Of a stretch of 64,000 bases of DNA, positions 50,242-64,000 are shown piece after piece. Position 1 is the stretch's first letter, and each line of letters starts with the position of its first letter. The position numbers and the translations under genes are program-made. The notes beneath the pieces were generated by a model that saw nothing but the letters and a program-made list of their open reading frames with translations, was not told where the DNA came from and ran no database searches. The DNA comes from Trematomus loennbergii (lineage: Eukaryota; Chordata; Actinopteri; Perciformes; Nototheniidae), in assembly GCA_012861695.1 (NCBI GenBank), contig JAAOOA010000055.1, positions 2,073,712 through 2,137,711 of the forward strand, in the 5' to 3' direction.

Positions 50242-53200
50242 ATATTATGGTGGGGAAAAAAAATCACAGTATTTTGTCAGCTGTGATTTTTAAATAGAGT
50301 AATGCAGTCATAATATGCGGCAATGTCAAATATGAAATCCAAACACAACATTATGTAAAACTAAAAACCATGGCAACGCCTGCTGCATAACATCAAACCG
50401 AGAAAAGCAACACACATTGAGTGAGGAACACTGATACAATAAACATGAGTTTCAAATCTCAACCCACATATCTCATTCATAACTCATTGTTCTAAAACCA
50501 AACATACAAAAAAACACTGAAAACAATTGAAAGTCAGCTGTGAATGTCGAGACAGAGGGGTTTAGTGGTGGCATCGTCAGAATCCAGCTCTGAAAAGAGT
50601 GTTGAGTACAGAGTTGAGCTCACTCATCTTTGATGGTGAGATGCTGCGAAAAAAAATGCAGCAGTATATTTTTAGATTATACTTTTGCTAAGAAAGGCTC
50701 CTTTTGTTCAGTGAATCACTGACGACACCGCTGTCTAGGCGTAGAGGACACACACGCACACACACACATCATCACATATACACGCACACAGACAGACAAT
50801 TCAGAAAGGACAGCACAATGCAAGATAATTTATGATTTGTGATATGATATAGGGGGTGCTATCAGTTATTTATATGAACAAATGATATCATAAATGTATG
50901 TTATAATAATAAGAAGGATAATTATTGTCTGGAGACTCAATATGTTGAATTTGAAGGTGCAATCTGTACATTTTGGCCAGAATATTGTTAAAGAACTTTA
51001 AAAAAGAAAAGTCCAAATTATTTGATGAAGTGGTGACAGTGTTTTATTCACCAGATTAAATCCAAGGTGGCCAGAACGATAAACCCTAAGAGATACACAA
51101 CCGAGCTTTCTTGCAATTCAGTGTCCTAGTTCTCTCACCATCTGGTCTGTGGAAATGCACTTCACACTTATGACCTCCGTCAGATTTGATGGCATTGCAT
51201 AGGTTAAGTGCTGCCATAGAGAGGAGGACATCAGTGCCCTCCTCCTTAGAATGAAGGCCATTTGGATTTATTCACTGGACACACTGGCACCAAAGAGACT
51301 TAATGAGGGCTTTGACATTTGTCCCCAACTCTAATAATGATGCTGTTAGAGAATATTCGACGTGGCTATAACCTTCATCTAATGGAACTGTATGCTCATC
51401 TGTCAATGGGGTTGGTACTGTGTAATGTATCTGACCTTATGGGCAATCAATTTTAGAGGCAAAAGACAAAAATGGTGCCGGACGTTCAAGAGTGTCGTGC
51501 ACTTTGGTTTGCAGAAAAGCCAGATTTTAAAGACCAGAAGAAATGAAATTAGGGGAGGTAAGACCTAGTGTCAATTTCACTTTTTATTCTGTACCTCTTA
51601 TACTACTAGCTTAGCTTGGCATGAAGATTGGAAGCAGCAAAAGTAGACCAAACCAAGAGAAACACATTTTCTAAATTGCCTGCTAGACAGTAAAAAGTTA
51701 CAAAAGGACTTGAGGCCAAGAAAAAAGTGTAAAAATAAACACAAAATACATCCAAGCATAGAAATTGGTCCACAGACCATGTGTTAGACAGCCCTGCTAC
51801 CATGTGCAACAGCACAATCTGGCACTGTAATCTATATCTGCTGAAATGTTGCTGCATCAGTGTCCCCAAGACATATCCCAGCCCATTTATTTCTTCTTGA
51901 CAAATAAAGTTATTCCAGATCTGAAAGCAAAGACAAATCCCTGCATGCCCCGGAGAACAGCGATTGACTCGTTTATCCCTCCAAGCGAGGAGAAAACGTG
52001 ATGGAGCCGGGCACAAGGAGCGTTCACATACATCATACGCAGCGCCACTTAAGAGAGAAACACACATTGTGAGGCGTGCTCATTAACCTTTTGACGGGCA
52101 TCTGTACGCGTGTGTTTGTTGGCTGTCCTGCCGTGACAGATGACTCTGAGGATGATGGAGTGTGTCAGTCTCCTTCTTGATCACACACAGCCACCTACGT
52201 GTTACAGAAGCTGCATGTACACACCACTGCACAGAAAGTACACACGTCGATATGATTGTTGGTGATTTTAAATGGGTTTGATTGCTTTCAGACTCATGCA
52301 CACACAAACACACACATGCTCACAGTTTGACACTAGATCAAAGGTGGGAAACAGCTTCATCTGTTCCATCTGTGTCCAAAGGCATCTTATATTTACCATA
52401 AACTCTGTCAGAGAGTGTGAAAGAGAGAGAATGTCAAATGTATTCATGAAGAACACTTTGCACAACATCACAAAGTGCTCAGGAAGACGAGGACACCATG
52501 ATCGTAATTAAGGCAGGAGAAACGGGAGAAAAACAATAACACGCAAATGGGAAATGGAAAGTGTGTTGGTGTGCTGTAATGTGGGAGGCTGAATGCATTG
52601 CGGCAGAGCTGTTGGTGTTCATACCATTGTGCCTGCTCCATCGTAAATCCATTTTTTTGTTTCACTCTGCTTCTTTTCTCTTAGACTAATGTATATAAAC
52701 AACACAAGACAAATCACCAGAGAGGCTGAAAGGAAATGGAAGCAGCAGTTCCTGCACTAATGTTGCTTGGCAACCAGACCAAGGTGATTTAGTAATTGAA
52801 TGCATTCTGTGAATATTTCTTTTGAAAGTGCCGTGTCCAGCGTAGAATCTGGTAAATGTCTGACAAAATGCATCAGGCACGACTGTTTTAGATTATTTTT
52901 GGAAGCCTTGAAATGCAGGATTGTGGGTAGTGGGCTGAAACTGGATCCTCAGGCTGAATATTTGAGGAAATTCAGGCAAGGAGAGTTAATGAGGAATGAA
53001 CTCATCTCATAACCGCTGTGTAGTGGCCCTTTAACATGGCAATTAACCCCAACACCTCCACTGTGGCCGCTTGATGGCCAGCGGCACAAAACTGCACGAA
53101 AATAGGATATTGGTGTAGGTTTTAAATAATCTGGGAATTAACTAATGTTGCCCTAGTAAGAAAAATGGTCAATATATAAGCAGGCATGGGCAGTAACGGA

Positions 53201-54055
53201 AGACAGGATTACTTTAAAAAGGTAACTGCATTACCTAACAGATACATTCAAAAGACCTAATCAGATTTAAAATTGTGGATTCATAGATTATAAAAAACTT
53301 CAAAGAGCATATTGTGTGGAGCAGAAAGATGTACTGTATCTCTGTCTAATGTTACCTGAGTTTAGATATATGGTGCTATACTTTATATATATATGTCTGT
53401 ATCAAATAGAAAGCAGTTCATTCAAGATTGAAGGCTTTTCGAGAACATTCAAGGTCTGAAAGCAGCACAGACGGGAGCTCCAGGAGGAGGTTGCAGCATC
53501 GTTAATGCACAGCAGACCATTCATCTTGTATTCTGTCTAAAAATCTGAAAACTGTAGTCAGTCTTAAGGTCTGCCGGTCTGGATGGATCATTTATTTAAC
53601 ATTACAAATGTTTGGGAGCTACAGCCAGCCTTCACTTCCATTTCACCCGCCAAGTAATTCAGTTTGCAATTCTATCAGAGCTTTGAAACACCATTTAACA
53701 TAGGAAAGAATCACATATAATCCTTATACGAGCCAATGGTGAAGTGACAGTGTTTCAACACATTGCACCATCCGTCAATCATGAAGCTGCCTTCATTCTC
53801 CTCCTGTGTTTGTTGAGGTAAATCTGAAAATAGCATGTTGTTGTGACACTTTCTTTTCATATTCATTCGTTGGAATTAGTTGATTTGTTTTGATGGATGT
53901 CACAACGAAGTAAACTTCTGCTTGATTGTTACTTTTAAAGCCCCTTTTCAAACAAGCACCTTCTTGCACACACGAGTCAATTTCATAAAAGTCACAAAGC
54001 CAATTTTCAGGTGCCAACTATTGTGTGAGTGTTGTGGCATATTCTCTGAATGGGC
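50242..54055. other. gene desert
   Basis: AT-rich sequence without a supported gene. The 153-codon ORF at 51606-52067 (minus) has no signature. CA-rich bursts occur at 50750-50790. Confidence 0.5.
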
Positions 54056-54171
54056 TCTGGTTTCAGACAGAGGGTGAAAAGAGAAAATAAAGAAAGTTGT
54101 GAACATTTAAGCACGTAAACATGTCACAGTAGAAGCACAACATAATAATACGAACATGACAATTAGCATTT
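54056..54171. repeat. 3' fragment of the GGGGCCCTATTATG-type element
   Basis: TTTCAGACAGAGGGTGAAAA, then AACATTTAAGCACGTAAACATG and TCACAGTAGA match the body of the copy at 36757-36855. Both ends are lost; the terminus is not visible. Confidence 0.7.
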
Positions 54172-55030
54172 TACTATCTCTTAACAAAATCCACCTAATT
54201 CCTGAATTTGGACCTTGTGATGGCTAATGTCTTTCCATTAGCTAGACACACACAGAACTTGTAATTCCACATTTTGCCACTATGTCAAACTTGCCTCAAA
54301 GCCCGTCTTCCTGGAACTGAAAAAAAAGGATCTGCTGATCAGCTTTATGATAAAAACAAGGTGGTTTTCTTACACATTGCTCCAGTACTGCAATGCTTGT
54401 TTTCAACATTTCTCACGCTAAATGATATTATGAGCAATGTGTACGTCTCACTTGAATTGCAAAGTGTGTAATTAGTAAGATGTAGGATGTAATTAATTTG
54501 AGAGTGAGAGACGGATGCATCAAGCGCTGCATGTTGCACCTTTGCGGTTGCAAATCAATATAATCAATGGGAAGTCCTCAAGGGTACAGCCGGTAATACA
54601 TGTGGGCGAATGCACAACACGTAGGTTTAACTCACTAATTCATATGACTTTGTTAGGCAGTGCTGGAATGGGTTGTATTAGAGCAAGTGATTGCAGTATA
54701 TAAGACAGACAGGAGAGAGAATATAAAAACAGGATTTCATTTAATATGATTTTAGCGCTGTACTTTACCACCAGGTGTCACTGTTAACTAACAACAGCCC
54801 TTCCCCCAGCCGGGCAAATCCCTCCCCTTCTCTCCCTCCATGCTTCCCTTCCTCTTTCTCTTTCCCTCAATCCTTCTTTCTCTCTAAAACAAAGTAATTG
54901 CCTGCAGCACAGTTCAGAGTCTCATACTCTGACGCAGATCAGGCTCCAGCCAGTCAATCATTATTCTCCACCTCAACAGTGAATACCTTGCGTGGTTCAA
55001 GGAGTCACTGGAACCTGCTGTTGACCCTAG

Positions 55031-55033
55031 TAT

Positions 55034-55065
<32 letters not shown>

Positions 55066-55106
55066 TGTGTGTGTGTGTGTGTGTGTTGTGTGTGTGTGTG
55101 TGTTGT

Positions 55107-55137
<31 letters not shown>

Positions 55138-55138
55138 C

Positions 55139-55173
<35 letters not shown>
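55031..55173. repeat. (TG)n microsatellite, interrupted
   Basis: About 140 bases of TG with regular TTGTG interruptions (a higher-order period near 20 in the first half). The 146- and 115-codon ORFs across it are artefacts. Confidence 0.97.
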
Positions 55174-55174
<1 letters not shown>

Positions 55175-57689
55175 AGAGAGGAAGTTTGGGATTATATTTA
55201 TGTGCCAGTGACAGACATCAATCTGGCATCCGTCACTCAGTCATCTATAATTCAAAAGCAGCCAGTCAGAGGTCTCGGTGGGGTCTTATTGCAAAGAGAG
55301 CAGAATTTGTATTATCATCGATTCATTTATTCATCTAATTGGTTTAGTCTGTCTTGTATGTGCATTTACAAGCACATGTGAGTACTGTATGCTCAGTCCA
55401 TGGCCACAATAGGTGTTTGGGTGAAATTAGATTAGGTCTGCAGTGAGCGTGAAGATATAAGTTTGTGCTCTCCAGATTTTCACATTTCTGCCAGTCTGAC
55501 CAAAGTACTATAAGAATGTTATTGCTATTGCAATTTGATACCCGCATCGCTTTCTGCTGACGGATAGAAAGCACTGCAGAGGAAGATGAAGACAGAGACA
55601 TGAAAGGGTGTGAGAGCGACAAGAGTTAGAAGTCAGTTAAGCCATTTATTCAGCCCGTGCCGTAGAGAGAAAGACAATCTCTTTTTCAAGGTAAGACTCA
55701 ACCAAGGAGGCAGCAAATGAAAACCACAGTGCTAAATCCTTTGAGTATCCTAAAGGGAGCGTTTACGCTTAGGTAGAAAGAGACTGACAAGCCCAAGTCC
55801 AAGTGAAAGCTATGATCTCATATGGATTTCCTCAATTTAACCTGACTTCAATTGCTGTAGGAAGGGGAGATGTAAGGAAAATGGGGAAGTACTCCCAAGT
55901 CATCAATAACGGCCAGCCTCATTCCCAGGGCGCCAAATACCAACATTTTGTCAAAGCCCTCTGATACGGACCCACAATGCACTTCAAGTATCTGTATTAG
56001 ACACAGCAGGCTTTCAAGTAACTTCAATTGAAACCCATCTGCTGCAATATTAGATGCTAAGGAAGTCAGGTAACGGTAGTATAACGAGCAATAGAGTCTG
56101 CATAGGTTGGAAAGATCAACACAAGTGTGATGGAAAAACACTACGTATGGTATACCTGACCTATAGTCAAATGGACTCAAATCAACCCAAACCACAATGT
56201 TTTACCAAAACTAACCTAACAAACATGAACCACATGTGAGCACAGCAGAGTGTGTCTACTCACTCAGTGGAGGGACACGTCCATTAGTGAAGAGCTGGAA
56301 TGATGAGAAGTTGGTTCAACCTGTGAGGACAAATGGAAGATGGTCAGAATTGTAAAGTGAGGACTGGATGGCTTTATAATCTCAAAGAGCTACGAACATA
56401 ATAATAATATATAAATATTGATCCATAGCTTATTCTTCTCTATTTTTCTATCACCTTCTATGTGTGATCATTTAAACATGATTTACAATCTATTAGTCGC
56501 TCTCGTTAACCAACACATTCATGTCCTCCACTTAACATACCTCTACCATTTGCAAAGAATCATTATCTTCCAGCTTGCTAGCTAGATTTGACGCCCCCCT
56601 AATTGCAACAAGTGTTCATGTGTTTAACTGTAATTTTCTTTTAAAAAATGAGCTACAATGAGCTACAATTGTTCCACGTCCCCCTCCTGGAAACTGCAGA
56701 GGGACCCTTCCCCCCTGCGGTAGAGGAACCCCTGCTTGGTAAATCACTGTAATAAAGCATCACAATGTAGAGAGAAAGAGTGAGGACGGCAGAGCGTGAC
56801 GCGTGGGGATGACAGGAGGAGACGGAGAGTTGTTTTCAGATTTACAGAGCCGGTATCTTCTGTATGCTGCTGTCAGAGAGAGAGAGGGATCAGCAGAGGA
56901 AGCCTAATTAATACAGAGAGCTCCGGCATCCTCAAACAGAGTGAGCGATTGTGATCCAGCAGCATTATCACCCTGCCATAACACTGCCAATCCCCTGAAA
57001 CCGGCTCTTTCCCCCCAAATCATCTGAGGTCACGCCTAACAGCTCTCTCCTTCTGAGCGTGCAGCCACATTTTCTGCATAGCAAGGGCCCCCACAAGGCA
57101 CATCATCATCATCAGAGTTATTTCTGCCAAATGCATTATATCCACCGGGGCTGCACTATGCACGTGTATCATCATCATTTCCAATAAATGTAATCTAAAG
57201 TTTTTTTAATTCAGTGCTCAAGTTATTTTCAGGTGCCTCATTTGTATCTTTCCACAAACAATAAGGGTACTGGATCTATAGGACTGTAGTTGTGGAACAT
57301 TTTTGCAGAAATTACGAATTAATTATGACCAAAGTTTAAGCTATTCCACACGTTTACTCACATCATTTAATTTGCAGCTTGCAAGTGTTTTCAAGCATTT
57401 CAAAAGGTCAAAAAAACAACACTTTGACTGAGGCCAATTGTGCATGTCAATCCTATTCTATTATTGCGACAGGAAGAGAAGGGCCTGAATACAGAGGTGA
57501 ATACAGAGGTGACCACAGGAAGGAAGAGAGGTTGCATAAAGAGACTGTGACTAAAAAATGTCACAGCGAATGGGAGCTGTTAAATATGGCATTTGGTTGG
57601 CCCTTTTTCCCTGGTGCTACTGACAGCTACATGCTGAGTGCATATTTATTTTTTGGCTCCCATGAGCACGGGTGCTTTGAGAGGCTCTC

Positions 57690-58025
57690 GCCTTAGAGAG
57701 TACCTTAATATTTCTCAGATGAGTATAGTGCAACCTTGGAAATCTACCGAGCCCGGCGTACTCCGTTTGGAGAAATTTCGAGTCTGCACATGAGTAGACT
57801 CCGCGGTCTTCAAATCCCCACAATGCTTTGCATGGACCAATTTCCCCAAATCTGTGGCGGAAGATGTAAGTCGGGGCCTCTCATATGACGCACACCTGCA
57901 CACTTGCTAGCCTGTTCCACTCTTTGTTTTCCGAATGGCAGGAAGTATTCTTGCCTCGCTTCTGAAGCAAGATGCTCGGCAGACATGTGCTACCAAGCAA
58001 GCGTACTCGCGATTGAGAAACACCC
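57690..58025. repeat. possible degraded DNA-transposon copy
   Basis: The right boundary GCGATTGAGAAAC resembles the CATTGAGAAACGGCC end of the foldback element at 1264-1445. The interior (TTTTCCGAATGGCAGGAAG, GCTACCAAGCAAGCGTACTC) has the look of ISL2EU-type fish repeats as I remember them. The left end cannot be placed. Tentative. Confidence 0.3.
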
Positions 58026-58569
58026 CCTGTGTCCTTGCTTTACCCTTGTGAAAAAAAGAGTGGCAGTAAACTGGCGATGAACATTTTCACCAGACAGGAA
58101 GTCTAGGATTAAGATCATGTTGTGGCATTTGGTGGGGTAATTGGATCTAAAAAGGGACATGCTACAAAGTATACATTTTCAATATTTGCACGTTAGCCAG
58201 TATGGCCGAGGAGAGCCAGCAGCTGGCCTACAGGCAACACTCAAACATTGTTGCGTTTTGCACACTGCTTTCACATTTCTGGGCAGCGCCAACACCCTGG
58301 ACTACATGCTGGCCAAAGAAAAGAGTCCATTCCCGCTGTTTCTCTGTGATTGTGCCCTACAGTGAACACTCATAAGCATTTGTACTGCACAATAACTGGC
58401 CTGCAGTGTACCCATCTGTTCACTAAAATGTGCAAAGCCAGGTGTGCATGTACGCATTTGTTTGCTCCTTTTATTTGGAATCAAATTGTGTTATTAATGC
58501 TAATTTGCACTGTGATGTTGGCCTCAGTCAGAGCTTGTACTCGTTCACACACACATGCGTGCACACGCA

Positions 58570-58930
58570 TACTGAAAACCCTTAATGGCTTTCATGCCAG
58601 CGATCATTCTGTACGGAGTGGGTGTCAATATTTTTAAAGTGTTGGATATTTCATTTTGGATGGCAACTCTTTACTGCCTTGCTCCTATTAAACCTTACTA
58701 CATAGGGGCCCCCTGGCGGAGCTGGGTTCAGGTGTTTTATGGGCCCCTTGCCTATAAACTTGAACAGATAATGTCAGAGCTGTCGAGTGGGAGGAGGAGG
58801 ACACTTTTGAGTGATGGAATTAAAAGAACCAGAGATCATAGGGCAGAAATGACAAAAAGTAATATCGATCCAGACACAATTAATTCCATCAATCCCGCCA
58901 CAATAATGCCTCACCTGATTCTGAGATTTA
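58570..58930. promoter_or_regulatory. candidate conserved non-coding element
   Basis: A complex stretch with AACCCTTAATGG, ATTAAACC, ACAATTAATTCC and ATTAAAAG cores and balanced composition in desert sequence. A 128-codon ORF crosses it but has no signature. Inference only. Confidence 0.28.
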
Positions 58931-60699
58931 ACCAATATCTCATTTATTATATCCTGATATATATGTTATAACAGCAGCTCACTGGAGATGAATGGGACAA
59001 CTTGTACAATAACTAGCCAATTACTGCAGTCCAATAATGCAACTCCACGGAGACCCCGCCTTTTCACCTACCCCTCTCTTTCTTCTACAGCAAATTGGGG
59101 CTGTGTACAGGTACAATGACTGGAAATCAATGTTGTGTTTTGTTCGGGATGGCAGTTCCCACCTGCCTGTGTACTGTCTTTTGTTTCCCTATTAGAAGAG
59201 AAGCAGCGTGTTGTGTCGTCTGCACTTACGCTATTAGAGAGAAGCCCATTGATTATGTGTATGGAGATGTGCTGTACGTTCCAGCAAGACAGAAGTATTT
59301 ATGTAGGTTCGTCACATTGAGAAAGAGTTGCCTGCGTATATAAGTAAAAGTACAAGTGTTATTGGCACAATGTGCCTAAAGTATGAACAGTATTTGTTCT
59401 GCTGATAAATGGCCCATGACTAATACGTCGTTATATGTTACATTAGAATGTCAAAAATGATGTAGTAGTTAAAGTAGCATTTTGCCGTACGAGGTGAAGC
59501 AGGTTTACCCCAACCTTGAGGTACAGTACATCGGGTGGGAAACAGGGATTTATGGAGGGGAGCTGTATGTGATACTATGCACTTAAATTAAGAACTTTTA
59601 TTGGAACAAGATATCTACTAATAATAAAAAAGAATCATAACAAAAGTCTCTATCAATTCACCCGGTAAATATTGGCTTTATCTCAAGATATTTGATCCGT
59701 GATGGCTCTTTTGTAGTCGAGGTTATGGCAATTTGAAAGAAAAAATCATATCGCAGAGCTGGTGTCTGGTTTTACAAACTGTGACATCTATAAAATGAGC
59801 AAATCAATCACAAGCTGTCAACAAGTAGCAAACCACAACTGAGTAACTTTGTTTTGTGCAGGGTTTACTCTTAACTCTGGTCTTAAAATAACCCTTCTCC
59901 CTATGGAAACATTGCATTTCTGAGTGTCCACTTCATCTTAACATTGCATGACTTTCCAGACTCAAAATTCACAACCTCTCCACCAGTCACACACAACTAC
60001 ACCACCCACCACTGCTCCACAGTTCCTAACCCCACTCACGGCCACTACACCAACACGACACGTGCACACATGCATATCCAAGTGCCTCCTCTCACCAGAG
60101 AGCGAACTCAGGTACACGCATACGGTCGTCATCCCACTGCTCATCTCTATTCCCCCGGCTGTCCAGTCCAGTCCAGGTTGGTCGTCTGGAGAGTGGAGGC
60201 AGGCTGAACCTGTCCACTCTGCTTACTGTCATCGTCTGGCAGCAAACCTACAGGGTCAAACACAACTTCACTTCCTCCCAGATGCCTCAGCAGGGCTTGA
60301 TTGATCCTGCCTGGCACTGTAGAGGCCACTGGAAAGGAGAAGGCAAACTGCAATCCTCTGCAGATATGGCAACAGATTGGGGTCAAATTGCAATAAGGAT
60401 TGGATTCAGTTGATGGATTAATGGATATGTTGGGGGATGAAATAATTATGATTACTCGATTGTTTCTGCACGGTAAACACGAGACATGCATGAACTGCCA
60501 CAAGCCAAAGAAAGTTTCCAAGCAAATGTATGAGTGTGGAGCCAGTGACCATGAATACAAATATTCCTAATAACTGCCAAAAGAATTACAAAAAAGTTGG
60601 TACACTTAATGTTGGGTTGAAAATACTCGCTGGAGATTTTTTTTCAGCCGTTTTGGCATTTGCAACTTAAGTAAGAAGAAACATTTCCAATATTTTTGG

Positions 60700-60880
60700 C
60701 GGTCGGCATTAACATTCCCTAACCTCCTCCTTCATGCCTCTGATTAGCCCTGGCAGCAGCGACTGCAATCCATCGCTACGTGTCTCAGTGAAGAGCTTAA
60801 TGAGTGGGATCATTCAACGGCAATTGGCAGCCAATAACAAGCTGGGTACAATGGCAGTTGTTGGTTATGCTAAAAAACAA
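60700..60880. promoter_or_regulatory. candidate conserved non-coding element
   Basis: Unique sequence with GGCATTAACATT, CTGATTAGCC and GCTTAATGAG cores, a CCAAT motif (GCAGCCAATAAC) and several CpGs. Inference only. Confidence 0.22.
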
Positions 60881-63650
60881 GAGAAGCATTTCTGGGATAG
60901 AATTTGCGTGAGTGCAGTGCACAATGATTTAATTGTAGATTACTTCATATTAAAGTATTGACATATTAAATATCCATGTTTCCAGGAATAAATCTGAGCA
61001 AATTGGAAATGACACAGCATCCCAAATTACTGCAGATGCCTATATACATTCAGTGTTTACACCTAAAGGCAGGATACAGTAGAATGCCAGTGTCTGTATG
61101 TGAAAACATGCTGGGGCTACGCTACATGTTGACGTGCAACATGTACATTGCTTTGTCAGTTCCTGTGCAGCCACATCATTTAATTTGTTACATTTGGTCA
61201 CATTTGCCCACCAGGGACAGTTCATTTTCCAATCTCACTTTTGTGGGTCTTACATGTTTTAACCAACCAATCTGCCGTTAGCACTTCAAAATCACTGTCA
61301 GCTCAGCGTGGAAGTTAGAAAGTAAAAATGGCAGCGGGGGGAGGAAGGCGGACTCATTAGATGTGAGCAACTTGTGACCCCTGTCGCTAACACACACCTG
61401 CAGTAAGGTAGCTTCTCAGCACTTCCAAACATCATGGGATGCTCGGAGGGGATGCTGCAGGCTTGGCCTTGGAGGACGGGTCGACTGCAATTCCAGATGG
61501 CTGGTCCACCTCTGACACAGGAGTGCTGACGCCTCAGGGAGAGGCTTAAGGGTTTCTTAAGATAGAGAAGGAGTCTCTGGACTTTGAGGGGTTCTGGTCA
61601 TTAAATTGTCTCTTCATCCACAGACAACAAAATGTACGACAGCCTCAATACACCGGCCAAAGCTTTGTGAGTTCCAGATAAGGCTCGGGTCACCAAATTG
61701 CACCTGCATTGTTACAGCTTACATTTTGAAAAATGTTTTTGAAAAGAAACTTTTTACCGCTGTAGCTATGACTGATGAGAGCCTTAGCAAATTTCTCACA
61801 CTCTCCCAGGCTGAAAGGAGTCCACAATGCCAACCCAAACAATGTGAATTAGGGGATGGAGCAACAGTGCATCATTAGCGCTCTGTTGCCATGGAGCCCC
61901 TGTTGTTAAAAGTAGCACCTATAGTTGTTATATCCGTAGAAGCCGGTGAAATAACAACATTATTACTTTTTTGGACCCAGATGTGGCAAATGGGGCACAC
62001 TAAAGCAAACAAACCAAGAGTGGAATTGCTCTTGCTGCACTGCCACAATAGCCTGGATCCAGCCCTGTGAAGCACTCATTTTGAGTATCTTTGTATCTGC
62101 TCATTAACCACATTATCATTTGAATGTGTCTTTGGGGCTGCCCTACCAAATTCATTGTCATCAGCACTGGTGGCAAGATGGTTTCCGAGCTATCACGCTG
62201 CCAGAGCTCTTCGCTTATGGCTGCATGCGAGCGGCGTCCAAACCACAAATTAGCCAGTCTTTTCACAGCACTCGATGCTGTTGCGCTCAAACACTTTAAA
62301 ACTGGCCAGATATCTAGTCATAAAACTGGAGTCATCACAATTGAGTGGATTTGAGAGAGAAGAATTAGTGGCAAAGGATTCAAACAACTGCTGTTTAACT
62401 GTTACTCTAACCCAAACGCTGTGTGGAGGCCGGACACAGCGGGAAATAATAACCACTGAAATACCACTTATCTGATCACATCCAGTAAACCGTTGATGTT
62501 GTGGTATATTACACAAAAATGCAATAAATACAGATGCAACTGAGCCTCTTATTGGCTACCATTAACATAATGCATTATCACCCTGGCTACCTTTCTTTGG
62601 CCTTTACATTAATAGTTAATGCTAGCAACATTTAAATTGATTAGACTGTAAAACAAACAATTTGGAGGCAGATATCAGACCTAATTTGTCTTCTTTACCT
62701 AAGCTAACATTACGGTATGTTTTCAAAAGTATTAAATAGTATCTCGTCAAACATTTTCTCCTAACAAAGCACACAGCTGATAACAACCCTGGTCTACCAA
62801 ACCATCCACTCTGACCTAACCTCTCTTTCTTCATATATTTTTAGGAATATTAATGACACTACATTAATAATGAATATTATAAAATATATCTGACTTTATA
62901 CACACTTTGTAGGAGGTTCTGCCTCGTTATCACACTCGAAGCTATCGTTGACTGCATCATTCATATTTTATATTTTTCTATTATGCATAGGTGTAAATGA
63001 TGTTATGTACAGCAATTACCCACTGAATCTAAAAAGTGAGTGTAATTAATAACACATCGAGTCATCCCAACTTGCTGTTAATTAACCCTTGCACTTGTTA
63101 AATCATGCATTCAGTGAAATCTTAAGATGACTTGCTTCCTGAGAAGGAGTTGTTCAATTATAAATATACATTATGTAGATTTTACATATGAATATATATG
63201 AAACACAAACATATTAGCTCTTCAAGGGCGCTCGGCCTTCACCACGTTTCCATTCAGACTGCAGACAGAAAGGTTGCAAAGTAGAAAAATTATAATACTG
63301 TCGCTCTTTTTATATAATACACAATAGCAACAACAATTTATCTGCTAGAGCCGGTGGAAATGATGAAAGCCGAGAACACAGAGTCAAATTGACATGGCCT
63401 ACATTCTGAAGCGTCTAATGCCAACAAATTCACTTTGATTGTGCTATTTAAAGTATCACGGCAATGACTCCTTACACGATTGTGATTGCACTTGCTGCTA
63501 TTGTCCTCAGTGATGATGATAATGCCAGCTTGAGAGTCGTAAAAAAAAAAATTGTTACCCATGCTGCATTTGCTTTTATTGCTCACGTGTGCTCATTCTC
63601 CCCACTGACTTTAGTCTTACTCAAAGACTCAAGATAATAAGGTTGCCAGA

Positions 63651-63925
63651 GACATTTGAATGAAAATTGGCAATGTTGGTCAACCAATTTTGTCCAGACT
63701 ATAATATCTCAAAATGTGTTGATGCCATTATATTTTGTACAGATATGTATTGTGCCATGAGGATGAAGCCCACAGATTTTGGTAATGCGGCAATTTTTAA
63801 AATGAGGCGAATCTTTGTGGTTTTTGAGGGACATTTCTCAACAACTATTGGATGGATTTCAATGACATTTTGATGCAGATATTCATACTCAAAATGGACG
63901 TCTGTTAACTATTCATCTAGTATCA
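63651..63925 (+). repeat. dispersed teleost repeat with internal tandem units
   Basis: Two related units about 130 bases apart: ATATCTCAAAATGTGTTGATG with ATTTTGTACAGATATG (from about 63700), and TTTCTCAACAACTATTGGATGG with ATTTTGATGCAGATATTCAT (from about 63832). The second matches, in antisense, the repeat at 49851-50083. No coding capacity. Confidence 0.6.
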
Positions 63926-64000
63926 CCGACAGGAAATATTCCACCTGGTTTTTTACTTTTGGAGACTGAACAGATGCAAAAGCCATGCCATTCTTATAAG

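Larger units (their letters stand above)
55174..63650. other. gene desert, right end
   Basis: No supported gene. Possible regulatory islands at 56780-57010, 58570-58930 and 60700-60880; a degraded transposon-like segment at 57690-58025. ORFs of up to 137 codons (for example 60147-60560 minus and 58585-58971 plus) lack any family signature. Confidence 0.45.

Noticed and set aside
51606..52067. 153-codon minus-strand ORF
   Set aside because: No motif and no coding-like third-position bias seen.
54898..55381. 146- and 115-codon ORFs
   Set aside because: Driven by the (TG)n array at 55031-55173.
59095..59343. 82-codon Cys-rich ORF
   Set aside because: Cysteines are not in a known spacing; no signal of a secreted peptide family; no splice context.

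Overview
The window is vertebrate genomic DNA, almost certainly from a ray-finned (teleost) fish. The signs are long (CA)n/(GT)n microsatellites, short dispersed repeats of kinds common in teleost genomes, split genes with GT-AG junctions, and very low coding density. There is no prokaryotic-style gene organisation and no CRISPR array, operon or tRNA that I can support.

The one clearly recognisable gene lies on the minus strand at 24061-25086. It encodes a 341-residue Sprouty protein, an inhibitor of receptor tyrosine kinase (FGF/EGF)-Ras-ERK signalling. Its N-terminal phosphotyrosine motif, core cysteine-rich domain and final residues fit Sprouty2 best. The gene model has one non-coding first exon (about 27120-27400), an intron of about 2 kb, and a second exon holding the whole reading frame plus a 3' UTR of roughly 0.9 kb. 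Upstream lie a CCAAT box, an ETS-type site and a TATA-like element. A 37-codon upstream ORF sits in exon 1, and two perfect POU octamers sit in the intron just upstream of exon 2.

The left end (1 to about 4.0 kb) holds an incomplete second gene, also on the minus strand. I see a convincing candidate terminal coding exon (163-364), a candidate start-codon exon (2192-2269) and a CpG-containing, splice-donor-rich promoter/first-exon area (about 3270-4020). I could not name it, and the exon chain is not proven.

The rest, about 5-23 kb and 28-64 kb, is a gene desert. It contains microsatellites, MITEs and other short interspersed repeats, and several complex AT-rich islands with homeodomain-type (TAAT/ATTA) and POU motifs. 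Those islands look like candidate conserved regulatory elements, which would fit a developmental gene such as Sprouty, but conservation cannot be judged from one sequence. No wholly new biological system is evident. The most interesting items are the divergent Sprouty protein and its upstream control features, the unnamed left-hand gene, a near-perfect 182-bp foldback MITE, a TTAA-flanked MITE family present twice in opposite orientations, and nested repeat composites.
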